Positions 20,301-30,790 of a stretch of DNA of 64,000 nucleotides are shown in pieces. Source of the stretch: Tillandsia leiboldiana. Lineage: Eukaryota; Streptophyta; Magnoliopsida; Poales; Bromeliaceae. The stretch lies in assembly GCA_029204045.2 (NCBI GenBank), contig CM055066.1:21680120-21744119 (forward strand), written 5' to 3'. The stretch's first letter is position 1. Every line of letters starts with the position of its first letter. The notes beneath the pieces are model-generated. The model was not told the DNA's origin. It ran no database searches and was given only the letters and a program-made list of their open reading frames with translations. A program made the position numbers and the translations under genes.

Positions 20301-20497
20301 CCATTTCCGACCTCTGTTGGGCCTAATTCTTTTCCGAAATTTCGGCAAACTCAGCCGAAGGCCTACACAGCTGATAATAACACACAGGGTCCATCTGTGG
20401 CATCCCATTGACGCACCATGGGCCAGATACACCAACGCTAGGTGCTCTAACAGTGGATTCATCGGAAGAACGCTGCATGGGAATTTGGGCCACTACA
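17351..20497 (-). repeat. Right (5') LTR of G1
   Basis: 3147 bp from TGTCACGCCCCGGGG to CCACTACA on +. Holds TATA at 19530-19541 and a G-box array at 19675-20169. Near-identical to 9138-12143; one G-box is changed to CACATG. Confidence 0.93.
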
Positions 20498-20660
20498 GGA
20501 TGCACCCAACCGTATTCCACGGATTGCCATACCCGCTCATCAATTGCGATGAGAAAAGCTCTCATCCGCACTTTCCAATAAGCATAATTAGTCCTATCAA
20601 AAAGAGGAGGTCTATAAATATTACCACTTTCACCCGTTATGATAGATAAACCTAAAACCC
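20498..20660 (-). pseudogene. gag: Sirevirus Gag N-terminal piece (C')
   Basis: Reads GNIYRPPLFDRTNYAYWKVR and AFLIAIDERVWQSVEYGW, the N-terminal part of copia Gag proteins of the UBN2 type. The frame is cut at the VHPV residues by G1. The Trp codon TGG here is a TAG stop in element C (41251-41253). The Met that starts Gag in C is not present here (ATA in its place), so this copy may have been defective before G1 entered. Confidence 0.82.
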
Positions 20661-20672
20661 GCTCTGATACCA
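20661..20672 (-). promoter_or_regulatory. Primer binding site of Sirevirus C' (tRNA-iMet)
   Basis: GCTCTGATACCA on +, two bases from the LTR starting TGTAGG at 20675. Confidence 0.9.
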
Positions 20673-20674
20673 AT

Positions 20675-22071
20675 TGTAGGTTTTTATAGGATCCACACGG
20701 ATCTAAATAGGTACTATCAAACAACTAGAGGGGGGGTGAATAGGTGTAATACTTATAAAACCAAATCTCAGTGCAAAATAAAAACCAATGCGGAAAATAA
20801 AAATAGCACACTGAGATATACATGGAAACTCCAATCCAGGAGAAAAACCACGGGACCAATACGCAATAACAATCCACTAAGAATAGAAGAATAACAAGGT
20901 GATTACCGACTCCACGGACTCAAACCCCTCCTTCAGCTTCTTCGGACCTTGCGCTCACCGATTGGATGTCCACGCAATAACAATCCACTAAGAAAAGAAG
21001 AATAACAAGGTGATTACTGTCTCCACGGATTTAACCCCTCCTTCAACTTCTTCCGACCTTGCGCTCCAACGATTGCACGTCCACTGCACACGTTCGAATC
21101 CACGAACGCCACTCGAATCCACGAGCACACGTTTCGAATCCACGAAACGCCTTTAGCACACCGAATCCATGATGCCACGTCGAATCCACGACGCAAACTC
21201 AGCCGGTAAGAATGTTGGCTTCGATGGTGATCCTTTGCTTAGATTAACAATGAAGATCCATGGGAAAAATCTCTAAGCAAAGATTAGATCAATTCGACAA
21301 AAGATATGTTCTTGAAAGAACCGTCGAATTGACCTAAAAGAGGCTATAAAGAAGAACGATAAAAACCTAGCCTCTAGGGTTGCTCTCAAGTGTTTTATCA
21401 ATTGATCGGCCGTGCTCCCCACGTTTTTGAGAAACCCTAAATGTCTATTTATAGTTTAGAAACCTTTGGAAAGAGATAAGAATCAAAAACTTACCTTATC
21501 TGGAAATTTTCAGGACGGCGATCCGGATCAGATTTACTGTGATCCGGATCGTCGTAACGAGTCAGGCTATTCCAGAAAAAATAGGGTTCGGGATCCGGAT
21601 TGAAATGCCCGATCCGGATCGTTCATGTATTCCAGCAAAAACCCATGTTCGGGATCCGGATCGAGATGACCTTTGATCCGGATCGGATTTGCCAATGAAC
21701 AAGCACCCTTCGGGATCCGGATTGGACTGTCTGATCCGGATCCTGAACATGTCCCATGTCCAGTTTTTTATTTTTATGCAATTAAAAATTCATCCAAGTG
21801 TTTCTATACTATAAGAAAGTATTCGGATCACCAAAATTATTTAGTTAACCATACCTGATCCTTTTGAATACTTTCTTCTTGAGATTGATGTAACTGATCC
21901 ACAATTCTTCAACTTCAATCTTCAAGACTCAAGACACTGAGTGTCAACTTGAGCTCTTGTTGAATCTTCTCTAAGTCTTTGATTGCTGATTGACAATTTG
22001 ATCCCTTTAAGACTCCGACTCAACTCACTGACATGACTCACGAAATATGCCAACACCAAAATGTCGTAAAA
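20675..22071 (-). repeat. 5' LTR of Sirevirus C'
   Basis: Full LTR with stem-loop array at 21091-21193 (CGTTC/GAACG, CTC/GAG, CGTTTC/GAAACG, CGTC/GACG around GAATCCAC), TATA at 21445-21454 and GATCCGGATC palindromes at 21520-21742. Confidence 0.88.
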
Positions 22072-22145
22072 ATCCAAACTTCATTCTTCTTCAATCTTCA
22101 AGACATAACACTTTCACGAAATGCGCCAAAACAAAATCCGTAACA
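22072..22145 (-). repeat. Outer 74 bp of the right (5') LTR of Sirevirus A
   Basis: Matches 2193-2266 of the left LTR of A, including CTTTCACGAAATGCGCC and the terminal CCGTAACA, and is followed by the TSD GAATC. It marks the true right end of A. Confidence 0.85.
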
Positions 22146-22150
22146 GAATC

Positions 22151-22237
22151 AAAAATAAAATGGAGTGTTTCCCCGAGCTGTTTAGCGAGGGTTGTAATTA
22201 AGTTTCGAGGACGAAACTTTTTATAAAGTGTGAGTGG
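22151..22237 (+). pseudogene. pol: Last pol codons, inverted-repeat motif and PPT of G0
   Basis: After the TSD the end of the polyprotein resumes with CFPELFSEGCN and a stop at 22199-22201. The frame is shifted relative to the upstream piece. GTTTCGAGGACGAAAC lies at 22202-22217, and a purine stretch (AAAGTGTGAGTGG) leads into the LTR at 22238. Confidence 0.8.
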
Positions 22238-25200
22238 TGTAATGACACGGGTTTTTTTGTAATAATTAACCCTCCTTCTAATATAATGCTCTTTTAGTAC
22301 TCCGGGAATATTACATTTGGTTAGTTGGCCGGTGTGTGGTGCTGGTATTTTTCTGCGATAGAGCGCGGAAAATGATGACCGACGATGCGATCGGATCTGA
22401 AATCCGATATCGGGATCTCCCGGAACAGAATTCTTAGTGATGCGGTGATTAGTCATGCATCGAAATCCCGTGCAAAATATCCTGCATGTTTTTCGAGAAA
22501 AAGGTGGGTTTATCTCGTGCGATTAATTAGTTAGAGAATTAGTTATTCGGTTACGGGTATTAAAAGGTGGGTTTATCTCGTGCGATTAATTAGTTAGAGA
22601 ATTAGTTATTCGGTTACGGGGATTACAAGGTGGGTTATCCCGTAGGAATAATTAATTAAGGAATTAATTAATTGGTGACGAAGATTAAAAGGTGGGAGTT
22701 TATCTCGTAGGAATAATTAATTAAATAATTAATTATCCGGTGACGGAAAATAGAATTTTCTTACGTACGAGTTGGAAACTAAATAAATTAATAATAAGAG
22801 GATAAATAAACCCCTTACCGGAAGGAAAACCCTAATTTAAATTACCGCCTCCTCAAACCCTTCCCTCTCGTGCGTACCGAAAACCAAAGATAAGAGAACC
22901 CTAACCGGAGGAGAGGAGAAGGAAAGAAAAAGAAAGCGGAGGAACCGGAGAACGAGACGCCATCATCTACGGGGAGCGGATCCAGAACTCCAACGCTGCG
23001 AGAACCAAGATCGGTTCTTTATTTCCGATAGATTGAGGTTAGTGGTCGTTAATCCTTTCGTAAAATTAATCGGGGGTTTTCCGTGTTTTTGTAAGGTCGT
23101 TTTAATCGGTACATCGATCACGGATTTTTGTGGGTTTTGATCAATGTTTTATTGTCGTTCTTGATCGGGTGTGATCGATGATTTTTATCGGATTTAATCG
23201 GTGGTCTTTAATCGATCCTTTGATTGACTTTCTGATCGATGTTTTGGTTGTTCGTCGATCGTTGGTTAGTCGTTACATTTGTCCCGTATTTATTCGGGAA
23301 TTTTTGGGGGTGTTTGGTAAGATCATAGTGGGTTAACGGGAGGCCGCCGCCGCCGTTTTTAAACGGGAGGCCGCGGCCACCGTTACCATGATCGCGGGGT
23401 CTTCGCCGGAGTCCCACGGGAGCGAAAACGGGGAAGAAATCGCGAAACGGGAGCGAAAACGGAGGGAGAAACACGGAATTAGGGTTTACTGTTCCTGCCG
23501 TACAGCCGCGGTCCACGGGCTGAGGCGTGCACCCGGCGCACACCTCGCGGCGCGGAAGTCGCGGACCCGGTGCACGCTTCGCCGTGCACCGGCCCAGCCC
23601 GCAGGAGCGGTCCACGTTCAGGCGTGCGCCCTGTGCTGGCGCCGCGACCCGAAGCTGTGAGCCCGGTGCACGCTCGGGTTGTGCACCGGCCCGGCCCAAA
23701 ACGCACGGCGCACGCTTCCTGCGTGCACCCGGTGCATGCCGCAGTCGCCTGTCGCCGTAAACCCGGTCCACGGTTGCCCCTGTGCACCACCCGACAGCCT
23801 AAAGTTCGGTGGCTCCGTTTGGGTCCGTTTTTCCACCGTTTTGAGCGCCGTCTTCGCCGCTGGGATCACAATCTCTGCGGTTTTCTTGGCATGGCCACTT
23901 GGGATCTTTTTGGTCACTGTTTTATTATGTCGGGTGCTAATTTCGCCGACGCTCCGCGCCTCGACGAAATCGTCAGGGGCGCGCCGTCGGGTCTCTTTTC
24001 TCATCATTTCCGCCGTCGGGGCCTTCTTGGTTTTAACCATTGACGTCCCGAGTGGGCTACCGGTTGAGGATTGAGTTTTGTTCGATTTCCATTAGCGGTT
24101 TTGGGTTCCGACAGAGTTCGCGACGAAATAGTCGCGGTCCGGTTGTTGTTAGTCTTCGATGTTACCGGTTTGAACTAAGTGTGCGGTGTTACTTGACGGT
24201 TTTAATTTGTTGGGTTTTTGATTGACGTCGCGATCCTCTAGGTGCAGTGATTTCGGTTTTGGTGGGTTCATTGTTACAGTGGTTGGGACCACTGATGTTA
24301 CCTGATTAGGGTAAGGTGTTAATTTGTGCCTTTGGTTGTTCCGTTAGGCCGCGTGAAGTTCCGATTGCTTAAGAGGGTCTTGGGAGCGGTCGTATATCTT
24401 CATTCCAGGTGGGTACGGTTGCTATAAGTGCAACAAGTGCAGTAAGTACATCTATCATCATTAAAATGCTCTGAATTTGTCTAACAAAGTAGATGGACAG
24501 TTTAACCTTTCGCATAATTGTATTTTATCTAACAATTGATGCGGCTGCGGTCGCGGTGCTCACTACACGCCGATTTCGGCAAATCCGTTTCGGATGCTGA
24601 ACGTACACAGGCGGATTGGCCTCCGCATGGGTGTACTTTTTCGGAGAATTGGTCTTTTTGATCCGTGTACCTCACAAAGGGGTGGGAGCCGTGAGGACCT
24701 CTTCGCGCCTGCTGCAAATAGCACACCAGCACCGTGAAGAGGTTAAAAGCATCAAAAAGGTGTTTGCGCATGAGGGGAGACTTTAGTCTCTCAGACAGGT
24801 ACTCTGGGGTTGGTGCCCAACTTAATTGATAAATCTGGGGTTGGTGCCCAGCTTAATTATGTACAGGGTTTTAGCGAAAGGTTCCGGTGTAATCGGTTTG
24901 CTCCTTATTCCTTATTGATACTTAGACATCTACTTTGTTTGTCACTGACTTTACCCACTCCGTGACAGGTGATACTAGGTGCGTTAGCCGGGATGGCGGT
25001 GAGACTGCGTCGCGAGGACCGTAGTCAGAACTCTTGGATATATCTCATTTTCCTTTATGCTTTTATTAGTTAATTTGCTTGTGGTTTATATTAGTTGTGG
25101 ACATGTATCAGTTAGCGCCGTGGATGAGATGTACTTTTACGTTTAGATACTCTTGGTGATGTATGTCTACTGTATGGTTGATGGATGATGGATGATGTTG

Positions 25201-25375
25201 TAAACGAGACGCCGTGCATATACAAAGGAGACTCTGTCCGCGGACAGAGAGAAGTTGTGTATGTGGCGGTCTGGCACGCACCGGGGATGAGGTTTATGTT
25301 ACTATATTAAGAAAAAAAAAAATATACACGCAATCTTCCGCTTTGCTTGACTCAAAAACCCCCGGGGGCGTGACA
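22238..25375 (+). repeat. 3' LTR of chromovirus G0
   Basis: About 3138 bp from TGTAATGACACGGG to GGGGGCGTGACA. The 5' LTR lies left of the window. It contains a 63-bp tandem repeat (22501-22747), a GC-rich stretch (23340-23800) and a short duplication (GGGGTTGGTGCCCA, near 24807 and 24837). No CACGTG array like that of the other chromoviruses was noticed. No genes. Confidence 0.82.
22501..22747 (+). repeat. 63-bp tandem repeat, four copies, in G0 LTR
   Basis: Units start AAGGTGGG at 22501, 22564, 22627 and 22689. The first two are nearly identical. The last two are diverged and carry ATTAATTAA-rich middles. Confidence 0.9.
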
Positions 25376-25418
25376 CCAACAGATCCGCCGCCTATACAAA
25401 AACCCCGCATAGGCGAAG
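25376..25418 (-). repeat. Remnant of a chromovirus LTR
   Basis: CCAACAGATCCGCCGCC and CGCATAGGCGAAG match positions about 37-80 of the TGTCACGCCCC-type LTRs. It is the oldest layer seen, caught between G0 and G6. Confidence 0.65.
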
Positions 25419-26111
25419 TGTGATGACCTGGATCTCCGCGAAGGTCTTACAGTGTGAATTGTAGCTTCTGGAGGCCTATGATGTGTGTTGGAGATGGCTG
25501 CGCGCAAATCAGACCTCAGATTTGAACCCAGCGCAAAATTTGGATTAAGAATACCTTTCCGGATGCCTTCGACAAATTTTAGAAGTGGAATTTGGCAAAA
25601 CGGATATCGGATTAGGACTCAACGCGCGAAAACGATGAAAATGGACTACTTGTATTTTTCGAAACCCGAATGCCAAAACACGGATTTCGAGGCAAAATTT
25701 TACTATTCTGGCAGGCCAGGGCAGCGCCGGCGGTGACGGGCAGCGGCGGAGCGCGGCAGCGGGGGCGCGGGCAGGCGCGTGCGCGGCGGCGGGCAGGGCG
25801 GTCCACGGGTTTTGGCGTGCACCGGGACCAGCCAACGGTGGGCGTGCCACGTGTCGCGCGCTGATTGGGCGGTCATCGCACGCGCGACAGCATGCCGGGC
25901 ACTGCGCACCGTGGACCTCGCAAGGCCATGTGTCGCCTGCCCATTGGCGGGCGCAGCGACCCAGCTGGGCCACCGTGAACCGCGGCCCACGGTTCCCGCC
26001 GTGGGCCGCGTCGCCACGCGGCGCGCCGTGATTGGCGGGCGCGCGTGCGCCGGGCGCGCGCGGCGCGGAGCGGGTGACGTGGCGCGCCGTGAAGGATTCA
26101 GGCGCGCACAG
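25419..26111 (+). repeat. 5' portion of a chromovirus LTR (G6)
   Basis: Starts TGTGATGACCTGG and follows the G2 LTR (29881 onward) through CTTTCCGGATGCCTTCG, GCGCGAAAACGATGAAAATG and the GC-rich U3, with one G-box at 25848-25853. Cut at 26111 by G5 before its TATA box. Confidence 0.8.
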
Positions 26112-26751
26112 TGTCACGCCCCGGGTGTAAACCAGAACCCAGGCCCGTCCACTGATCCGCCGTGCACATAGAATTTCCCGTGTGCACGTAGCGCTGGTAA
26201 CCTGCTCAGATATAAAAGAATAATAAAAGAGCATAAAACAGAGCTGAACTAAAACTAATACATCTCAGACAAATGCTGGAAATAAAAGTACAACATAACT
26301 CTCAAATATACATGTGTCTCTCCCAGCTCACCAAATAAATACAACCTGCTGGCAGAAGCCAGGCCCAATAAGAAAGGAAAATACAACTGTCTGAGTGTAC
26401 AGGGGATACATCAAAAACTGCTAAACTCACAACCAGGTAGACGGTTATCTAATCCGCGATCCTCTTACCTCGATCTGCCGAGGAGGGTCCAGCAACTCCA
26501 GCAGAGGACTCGGCAAAACAAAGGAGGGAAAAAGAAAAGTACAAAGGGGGGGTGAGAACTACTATAAAACAGTAGCCTCTCCTAGTGGATTAAACCTCAA
26601 ACTCAAACATGCGCACTAGGTCTACCAGAGGCGAAAAGGAAACAAAGGTGGTATGCTATAAATATAACTACTGATGAAAAAGGTACCACTAGTATGCCTC
26701 TAAAATCCCAAGCTAAAAGAATAGCTAAATGTATGCATCAGAGTATATATG

Positions 26752-27327
26752 TGTGACGCCCCACTTCCAAGGGGGTCACCCATCCTAGAACTACTCTAGC
26801 TCTAGCACGCTTAACTCTCATGTTCCTCTTGGATCTTGCTACCATCCAAAATGCTATAGCCAGGTTAGAGATTTAGTCCTATTATATCATTTATATAGAG
26901 GACTAATCCAAATTCCGGGGGTGTTACATTCTTCCCGCCTTTAAGCCCTGACGTCCACGTCAGGCTCAAGCACACTCACAAGCACCAGGCGATGTGAGAC
27001 TCGTCTCGCTAGCCTTAGCCGACCTTGTGAGGAGCTGCACTCCACTCACAACGGTCATTAGCCGGGGAGCCTCGCTCTACCCGCTATATAACCCTGGCTC
27101 AGCCGAGACTCATCTCACATTTTCGGCTGGTGAATGGCTCTGATACCAACTGTGACGCCCCACTTCCCAGGGGGTCACCCATCCTAGAACTACTCTAGCT
27201 CTAGCACGCTTAACTCTCATGTTCCTCTTGGATCTTGCTACCATCCAAAATGCTATAGCCAGGTTAGAGATTTAGTCCTATTATATCATTTATATAGAGG
27301 ACTAATCCAAATTCCGGGGGTGTTACA
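26752..27327 (-). mobile_element. Cassandra-like TRIM 2, complete with TSD ATATG
   Basis: LTRs 26752-26928 and 27151-27327 (177 bp each, differing at about one position) flank an internal region with PPT at its left end and PBS (GCTCTGATACCA on +, 27137-27148) at its right end, so element sense is minus. TSD ATATG is at 26747-26751 and 27328-27332. The near-identical LTRs indicate a recent insertion into G5. No coding frame. Confidence 0.93.
26763..26816 (-). ncRNA. 5S rRNA-like segment in Cassandra-2
   Basis: Reverse complement of the 54-base segment described for Cassandra-1, with the A box (AGTTAAGCGTGC) and C box kept. Second copy at 27162-27215. Confidence 0.87.
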
Positions 27328-27875
27328 ATATGCCTGCCCGAAAAACCCAATCTAAACACCAGTAAACACTGGTACTGCCTGCTGTGCCTACCGAACTCAA
27401 AACTCAGCCGTGGGATGCAGACCGGCTCTTGACCGGCACGGTCGCATCCCGAAAAGCAACATACCGGCTCCTGACCGGCACGGTCACACACACTCCGGAG
27501 TGGCACTCGAGGGGAGCGACCCACACGAGTGAAATAAGTAGCCATAAGTAACCTGATAAAGCAGGACTGGATCATGACTCTAATCAAGTGGGAAAAACCA
27601 TCCACTAAAGAAAGCCCGATCCCTCTCCCCCAATTTTATGCAATAGTAACAGCCCGGTCAACCGCCCAAAGTTCGCGGTTGCCGCAATACCCTTCCATCA
27701 AGGCCTGCCTGTCCCAAAGCCGCAAAATCTGACTACACTAACCCAGCCCCTGCTCGAACCCGAGCGCACTATCCCCTAAGTCTAGACAACAGGAGAAAGA
27801 ATAAAAGCATGGTTTCTCCTAAGTCAGTTCCAGCATGATAGTGTAGCAGAAAAAGGTGGCCTATCTAGGTGACCA

Positions 27876-29214
27876 TGTTGGGTTATGTATAATTGGATCC
27901 AAATAGGGGAAAAAATACCTAGAGGGGGGTGAATAGGTGTAAACAATAAACACTCAAAAATCTTTGCGATATAAAACCCAATGCGGAAAAATAAATAACA
28001 CGCAGAGATTTCTACGTGGAAAACTCCAAACCGGAGTAAAAAACCACGGGACCGATAACACGGTGAAATCTACTAGAATTAAATACGTACAAGGTGATAT
28101 ACCGTACTCACAGACGACTCAACCTTTTCCATACGCTCCTAGTTGATCTTCTCCGCTCGCTCCACGACGCTTCTCGAATCCACGATGTGCGTCCAACGCC
28201 GAATCCACGGCGTCCAACGTCGAGTCCACGACGTCCGACCGAATCCACGGTCTTCACCCAGTAGCATGCTTCGATTCCACGAACGTACCTCGCTCCGAAT
28301 CCACGAGAGCGGTAGCACCTTGAATCCACATGGCCACGCGAGTCCACGCGCCGATTTTGGGGTAAATCGTTGTTTTTTGGGTGGTGATGATCCGCCGAAT
28401 ACTTAGATTAGAAATAGATCGGAAATACCATCTAAGTATTCATTGATTTGATTCAACTCAAAATGTGAGTATGAAAACCTAGAATCAAATCAATCAATAT
28501 AGATGAAGAAACATAAGATAGAATCTATGATTTCCTTTCTTCTCTATATGTGGATCTTAGGCCGTATAAAAGATGACGGCTACTTTTTCTATTATGTGGA
28601 TTTTGCCCTAGAAAAAGAATCATAGGGTCTATTTATAGGTTAGAAACCCTTGGAAAAAGATAAGGATCAAAAACTATCCTTTTCTGGAATTTTTACATGA
28701 CGACGATCCGGATCGGAGATCGGCGATCCGGATTGCAGTAGCGAGAAAAACAGATTCCAGAAAAACGAAGGTTCGGGATCCGGATCGAAGTGCTTGATCC
28801 GGATCGTTCATACAGTTCACCAAACATCAACGTTTGGGATCCGGATTGTAAAGCCTGATCCGGATCGCTCAAATAAAATGGTAAACCCAGTGTTCGGGAT
28901 CCGGATCAAGGGAAGCTACGATCCGGATTGAACTGATGTATGAACGAACCACCTTCGGGATCCGGATTGCAAAGCCTGATCCGGATCCTGAACATGTCCC
29001 ATGTCCAGTTTTTGATAATTATGCAATTACAAGTTCATCCAAGTGTTTCTACACTATAAGAAGTATTCGGATCACCAAAGATATTAAGTTCAACATACCT
29101 GATCCTTTTGAATTCTTCTTTCTTGAGATTGAGTTATATGATCCAACCTTCTTTACCTTCAATCTTCACGACTTAACCGAATTCACGAAATACGCCAACT
29201 TAAATTCCATAACA
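27876..29214 (-). repeat. Left (3') LTR of Sirevirus B
   Basis: 1339 bp. Stem-loop array at 28171-28350, TATA at 28629-28638, about ten GATCCGGATC-type palindromes at 28705-28987 (four paired units against three in A), then PPT at 29215. Confidence 0.88.
28171..28350 (-). repeat. Stem-loop array in LTR B
   Basis: Same units as in A. The ACGTC/GACGT stem is perfect here. ACGCC/GGCGT, GACC/GGTC and CGCTC/GAGCG are kept; the CCTT unit has one mismatch (ATGG). Confidence 0.75.
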
Positions 29215-29880
29215 ATCTCCCCCTTTGGCGGTTTCGTGACAAAACATAGATCCACTCAAGAAAATTCAAAAAGATATTTTTGTTGCTATCACCATACAAC
29301 AAAAATTTAGAATGGAGATCCAAAATAAAATACATGAGTTAAACTCCTAAAACAGACTCTAGACTTAGACATCTGTACTCTCTGCAAAAGAAATCATTCT
29401 TGACAAAAGAAATCGTTAGATACCTCAAGAATTTTATATCATTCAAAAACCACATACAGAGATTAAGTTTATACTCATTTATACTTACCATGACATTTAT
29501 ACTTTCAGATATGTAAATTGATCATAGTTAAAACACCAACATATCTTCTATGCAATCAAAATCCAAATGTCATGTTAGTGAACATCAACTTGTTAGTTAT
29601 ATTACATGCCCAAATAGTTAGTCGAATAGTTAGTCGAGGCATGCATTCAAACACAAATGAAAACCGAAAGTTGAAGTTCTACTTACCAAGTTCTACTTAC
29701 CTCTATAGTTTCAAGTTTCTTTCTCACACACATTGTATCATTGTCTATCTCTCTCTCCCCCTTTTTGTCACAAAAGTTAGCCAAAAAATACCAAAATGGA
29801 GAGAATGGTTAACAGTTCAAGTACCAAAAGTTTGAGAACGTAAAAACCTGCACAAAAGAAAGTTAAAAATCCGAAGTTCC
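29215..29880 (-). other. PPT and 3' noncoding DNA of Sirevirus B
   Basis: AAAGGGGGAGAT in element sense at 29226-29215, then AT-rich DNA like 2279-2940 of A with a second PPT-like block near 29752. No gene seen. Confidence 0.8.
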
Positions 29881-30360
29881 TGTGAAGACCCGAAATTCCC
29901 ACTTATAGAGCACTGTTTCATCTACAGCTTTGGGAGGCCTATGCAGCGCGTCGGCGGGGTTTGTGCACAATTTGGACACAAGCGGGGGACTTCGGGCTTA
30001 AATGGTTCACGTGGGTGATCAAATGGCCCCGTCGAATGCTTAGAAGTGGTTTTGCGCGCAATAGATATTAAATTTGGGCTCAGCGCGAAGTTTGGACAAA
30101 AGAATATCTTTCCGGATGCCTTCGGCAATTTTTAGAGTTGGATTTTGGCAAATCGGACTTCGGATTTGGATTCAGCGCGCGAAAACGATGAAAATGGACT
30201 ATTCACTTGTATTTTTCGGAGCCCGGATGATGCGCATGTTTTTCGAGGCTTCTTGGTACTGTTCCGGCGCCGGCGGGCAGCGGCAGCAGCGGCGGAGCGC
30301 GGCACGGGCAGGCGGGAGCAGGTACGCGGCCCACCGCGGAGGCGTGCACCGGTCGCGGGC

Positions 30361-30608
30361 CACGTGGCGGATCCCGGTTGGCCGGCGCAGGGGGCGCGGT
30401 CCACGGGAGAAGGCGCGGTGTACGGTGGACCGGAGGGTGACACGTGGCAGATGGCGGTTGGCTGGTCCTCGTGCGCGTGGTCCACGGGGCGGGTGTAGGC
30501 CGCCTCGGGGCGCGTGCGTGCAGGGTGGCAGGCGGCGGCGCAGGCGCGCACGTGGGCGCGGTCGGGGCTGAGTGCGGTCCACGTGTCGACGCCTCCGGGC
30601 TCCACGTG
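30361..30608 (+). promoter_or_regulatory. G-box array in U3 of G2
   Basis: Five CACGTG cores at 30361, 30441, 30549, 30580 and 30603, about 170-420 bp upstream of the TATA box. The 3' LTR keeps most (55660-55907). Confidence 0.75.
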
Positions 30609-30780
30609 TCGAGCAGCGGATGGCCAGGGCGGCTGTCCGCTGTTCGGGTGCGACGTGGCCGGCCGTGGGGATTTCGGGCGGCTACAGTGTTGGGCTTGGC
30701 CCAACACTTTTCACGCCCGAATCTTCATGCGCCCGGAAATTTCGGCCCAAAGCCCATTTTCGGGATTTTTCGGGTTGGGC

Positions 30781-30790
30781 CTATAAATAG
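30781..30790 (+). promoter_or_regulatory. TATA box of G2 5' LTR
   Basis: CTATAAATAG after a GC-rich U3. The 3' LTR copy is at 56080-56089. Confidence 0.8.

Larger units (their letters stand above)
9138..20497 (-). mobile_element. Chromovirus G1 (Ty3/gypsy), nearly complete
   Basis: It reads on the minus strand: right LTR (17351-20497) as 5' LTR, PBS, leader hairpin, gag, pol ending in a chromodomain, inverted-repeat motif, PPT, left LTR (9138-12143, its outer ~140 bp lost in the gap). It lies in the gag start of Sirevirus C'; GGATG at 20498-20502 would be one TSD copy, the other falling in the gap. The two LTRs are very similar, with scattered single-base differences and small indels, so the insertion is fairly young. 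Frameshifts in RT, RNase H and the gag-protease region make it defective. Confidence 0.9.
20498..22071 (-). mobile_element. Sirevirus C' 5' end: gag start, PBS and 5' LTR
   Basis: A Gag N-terminal piece (20498-20660), PBS and a full LTR of 1397 bp (20675-22071). Sequence and LTR length match element C (36375-37772), not element A. The LTR ends GTCGTAAAA where C ends CCGTAACA, and the sequence beyond it is the outer end of the A LTR. C' is therefore a separate element inserted into the right LTR of A. Its other half is lost to the left, where G1 entered its gag and the gap lies. Confidence 0.82.
26112..27875 (-). repeat. Outer part of a chromovirus LTR (G5) with Cassandra-2 inside
   Basis: Starts TGTCACGCCCCGGGTG and follows the G3 LTR, including the palindrome block (27492-27529), AACCGC/GCGGTT hairpin (27660-27680) and TTTCTCCTAAGTCA. 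It is cut at 27875 by Sirevirus B. Confidence 0.8.
27876..29880 (-). mobile_element. Sirevirus B, 3' end (LTR and part of 3' noncoding region)
   Basis: It belongs to the same LTR type as A (starts TGTTGGGTTAT, ends CCATAACA). It lies in the G5 LTR (preceding bases GACCA) and is cut at 29880 by G2. No coding part is left in the window. Confidence 0.87.

Noticed and set aside
410..22145. One chimeric Sirevirus formed by LTR recombination
   Set aside because: The C-type LTR 20675-22071 is full length and lies entirely within A-type sequence, so nested insertion plus the gap explains the data more simply.
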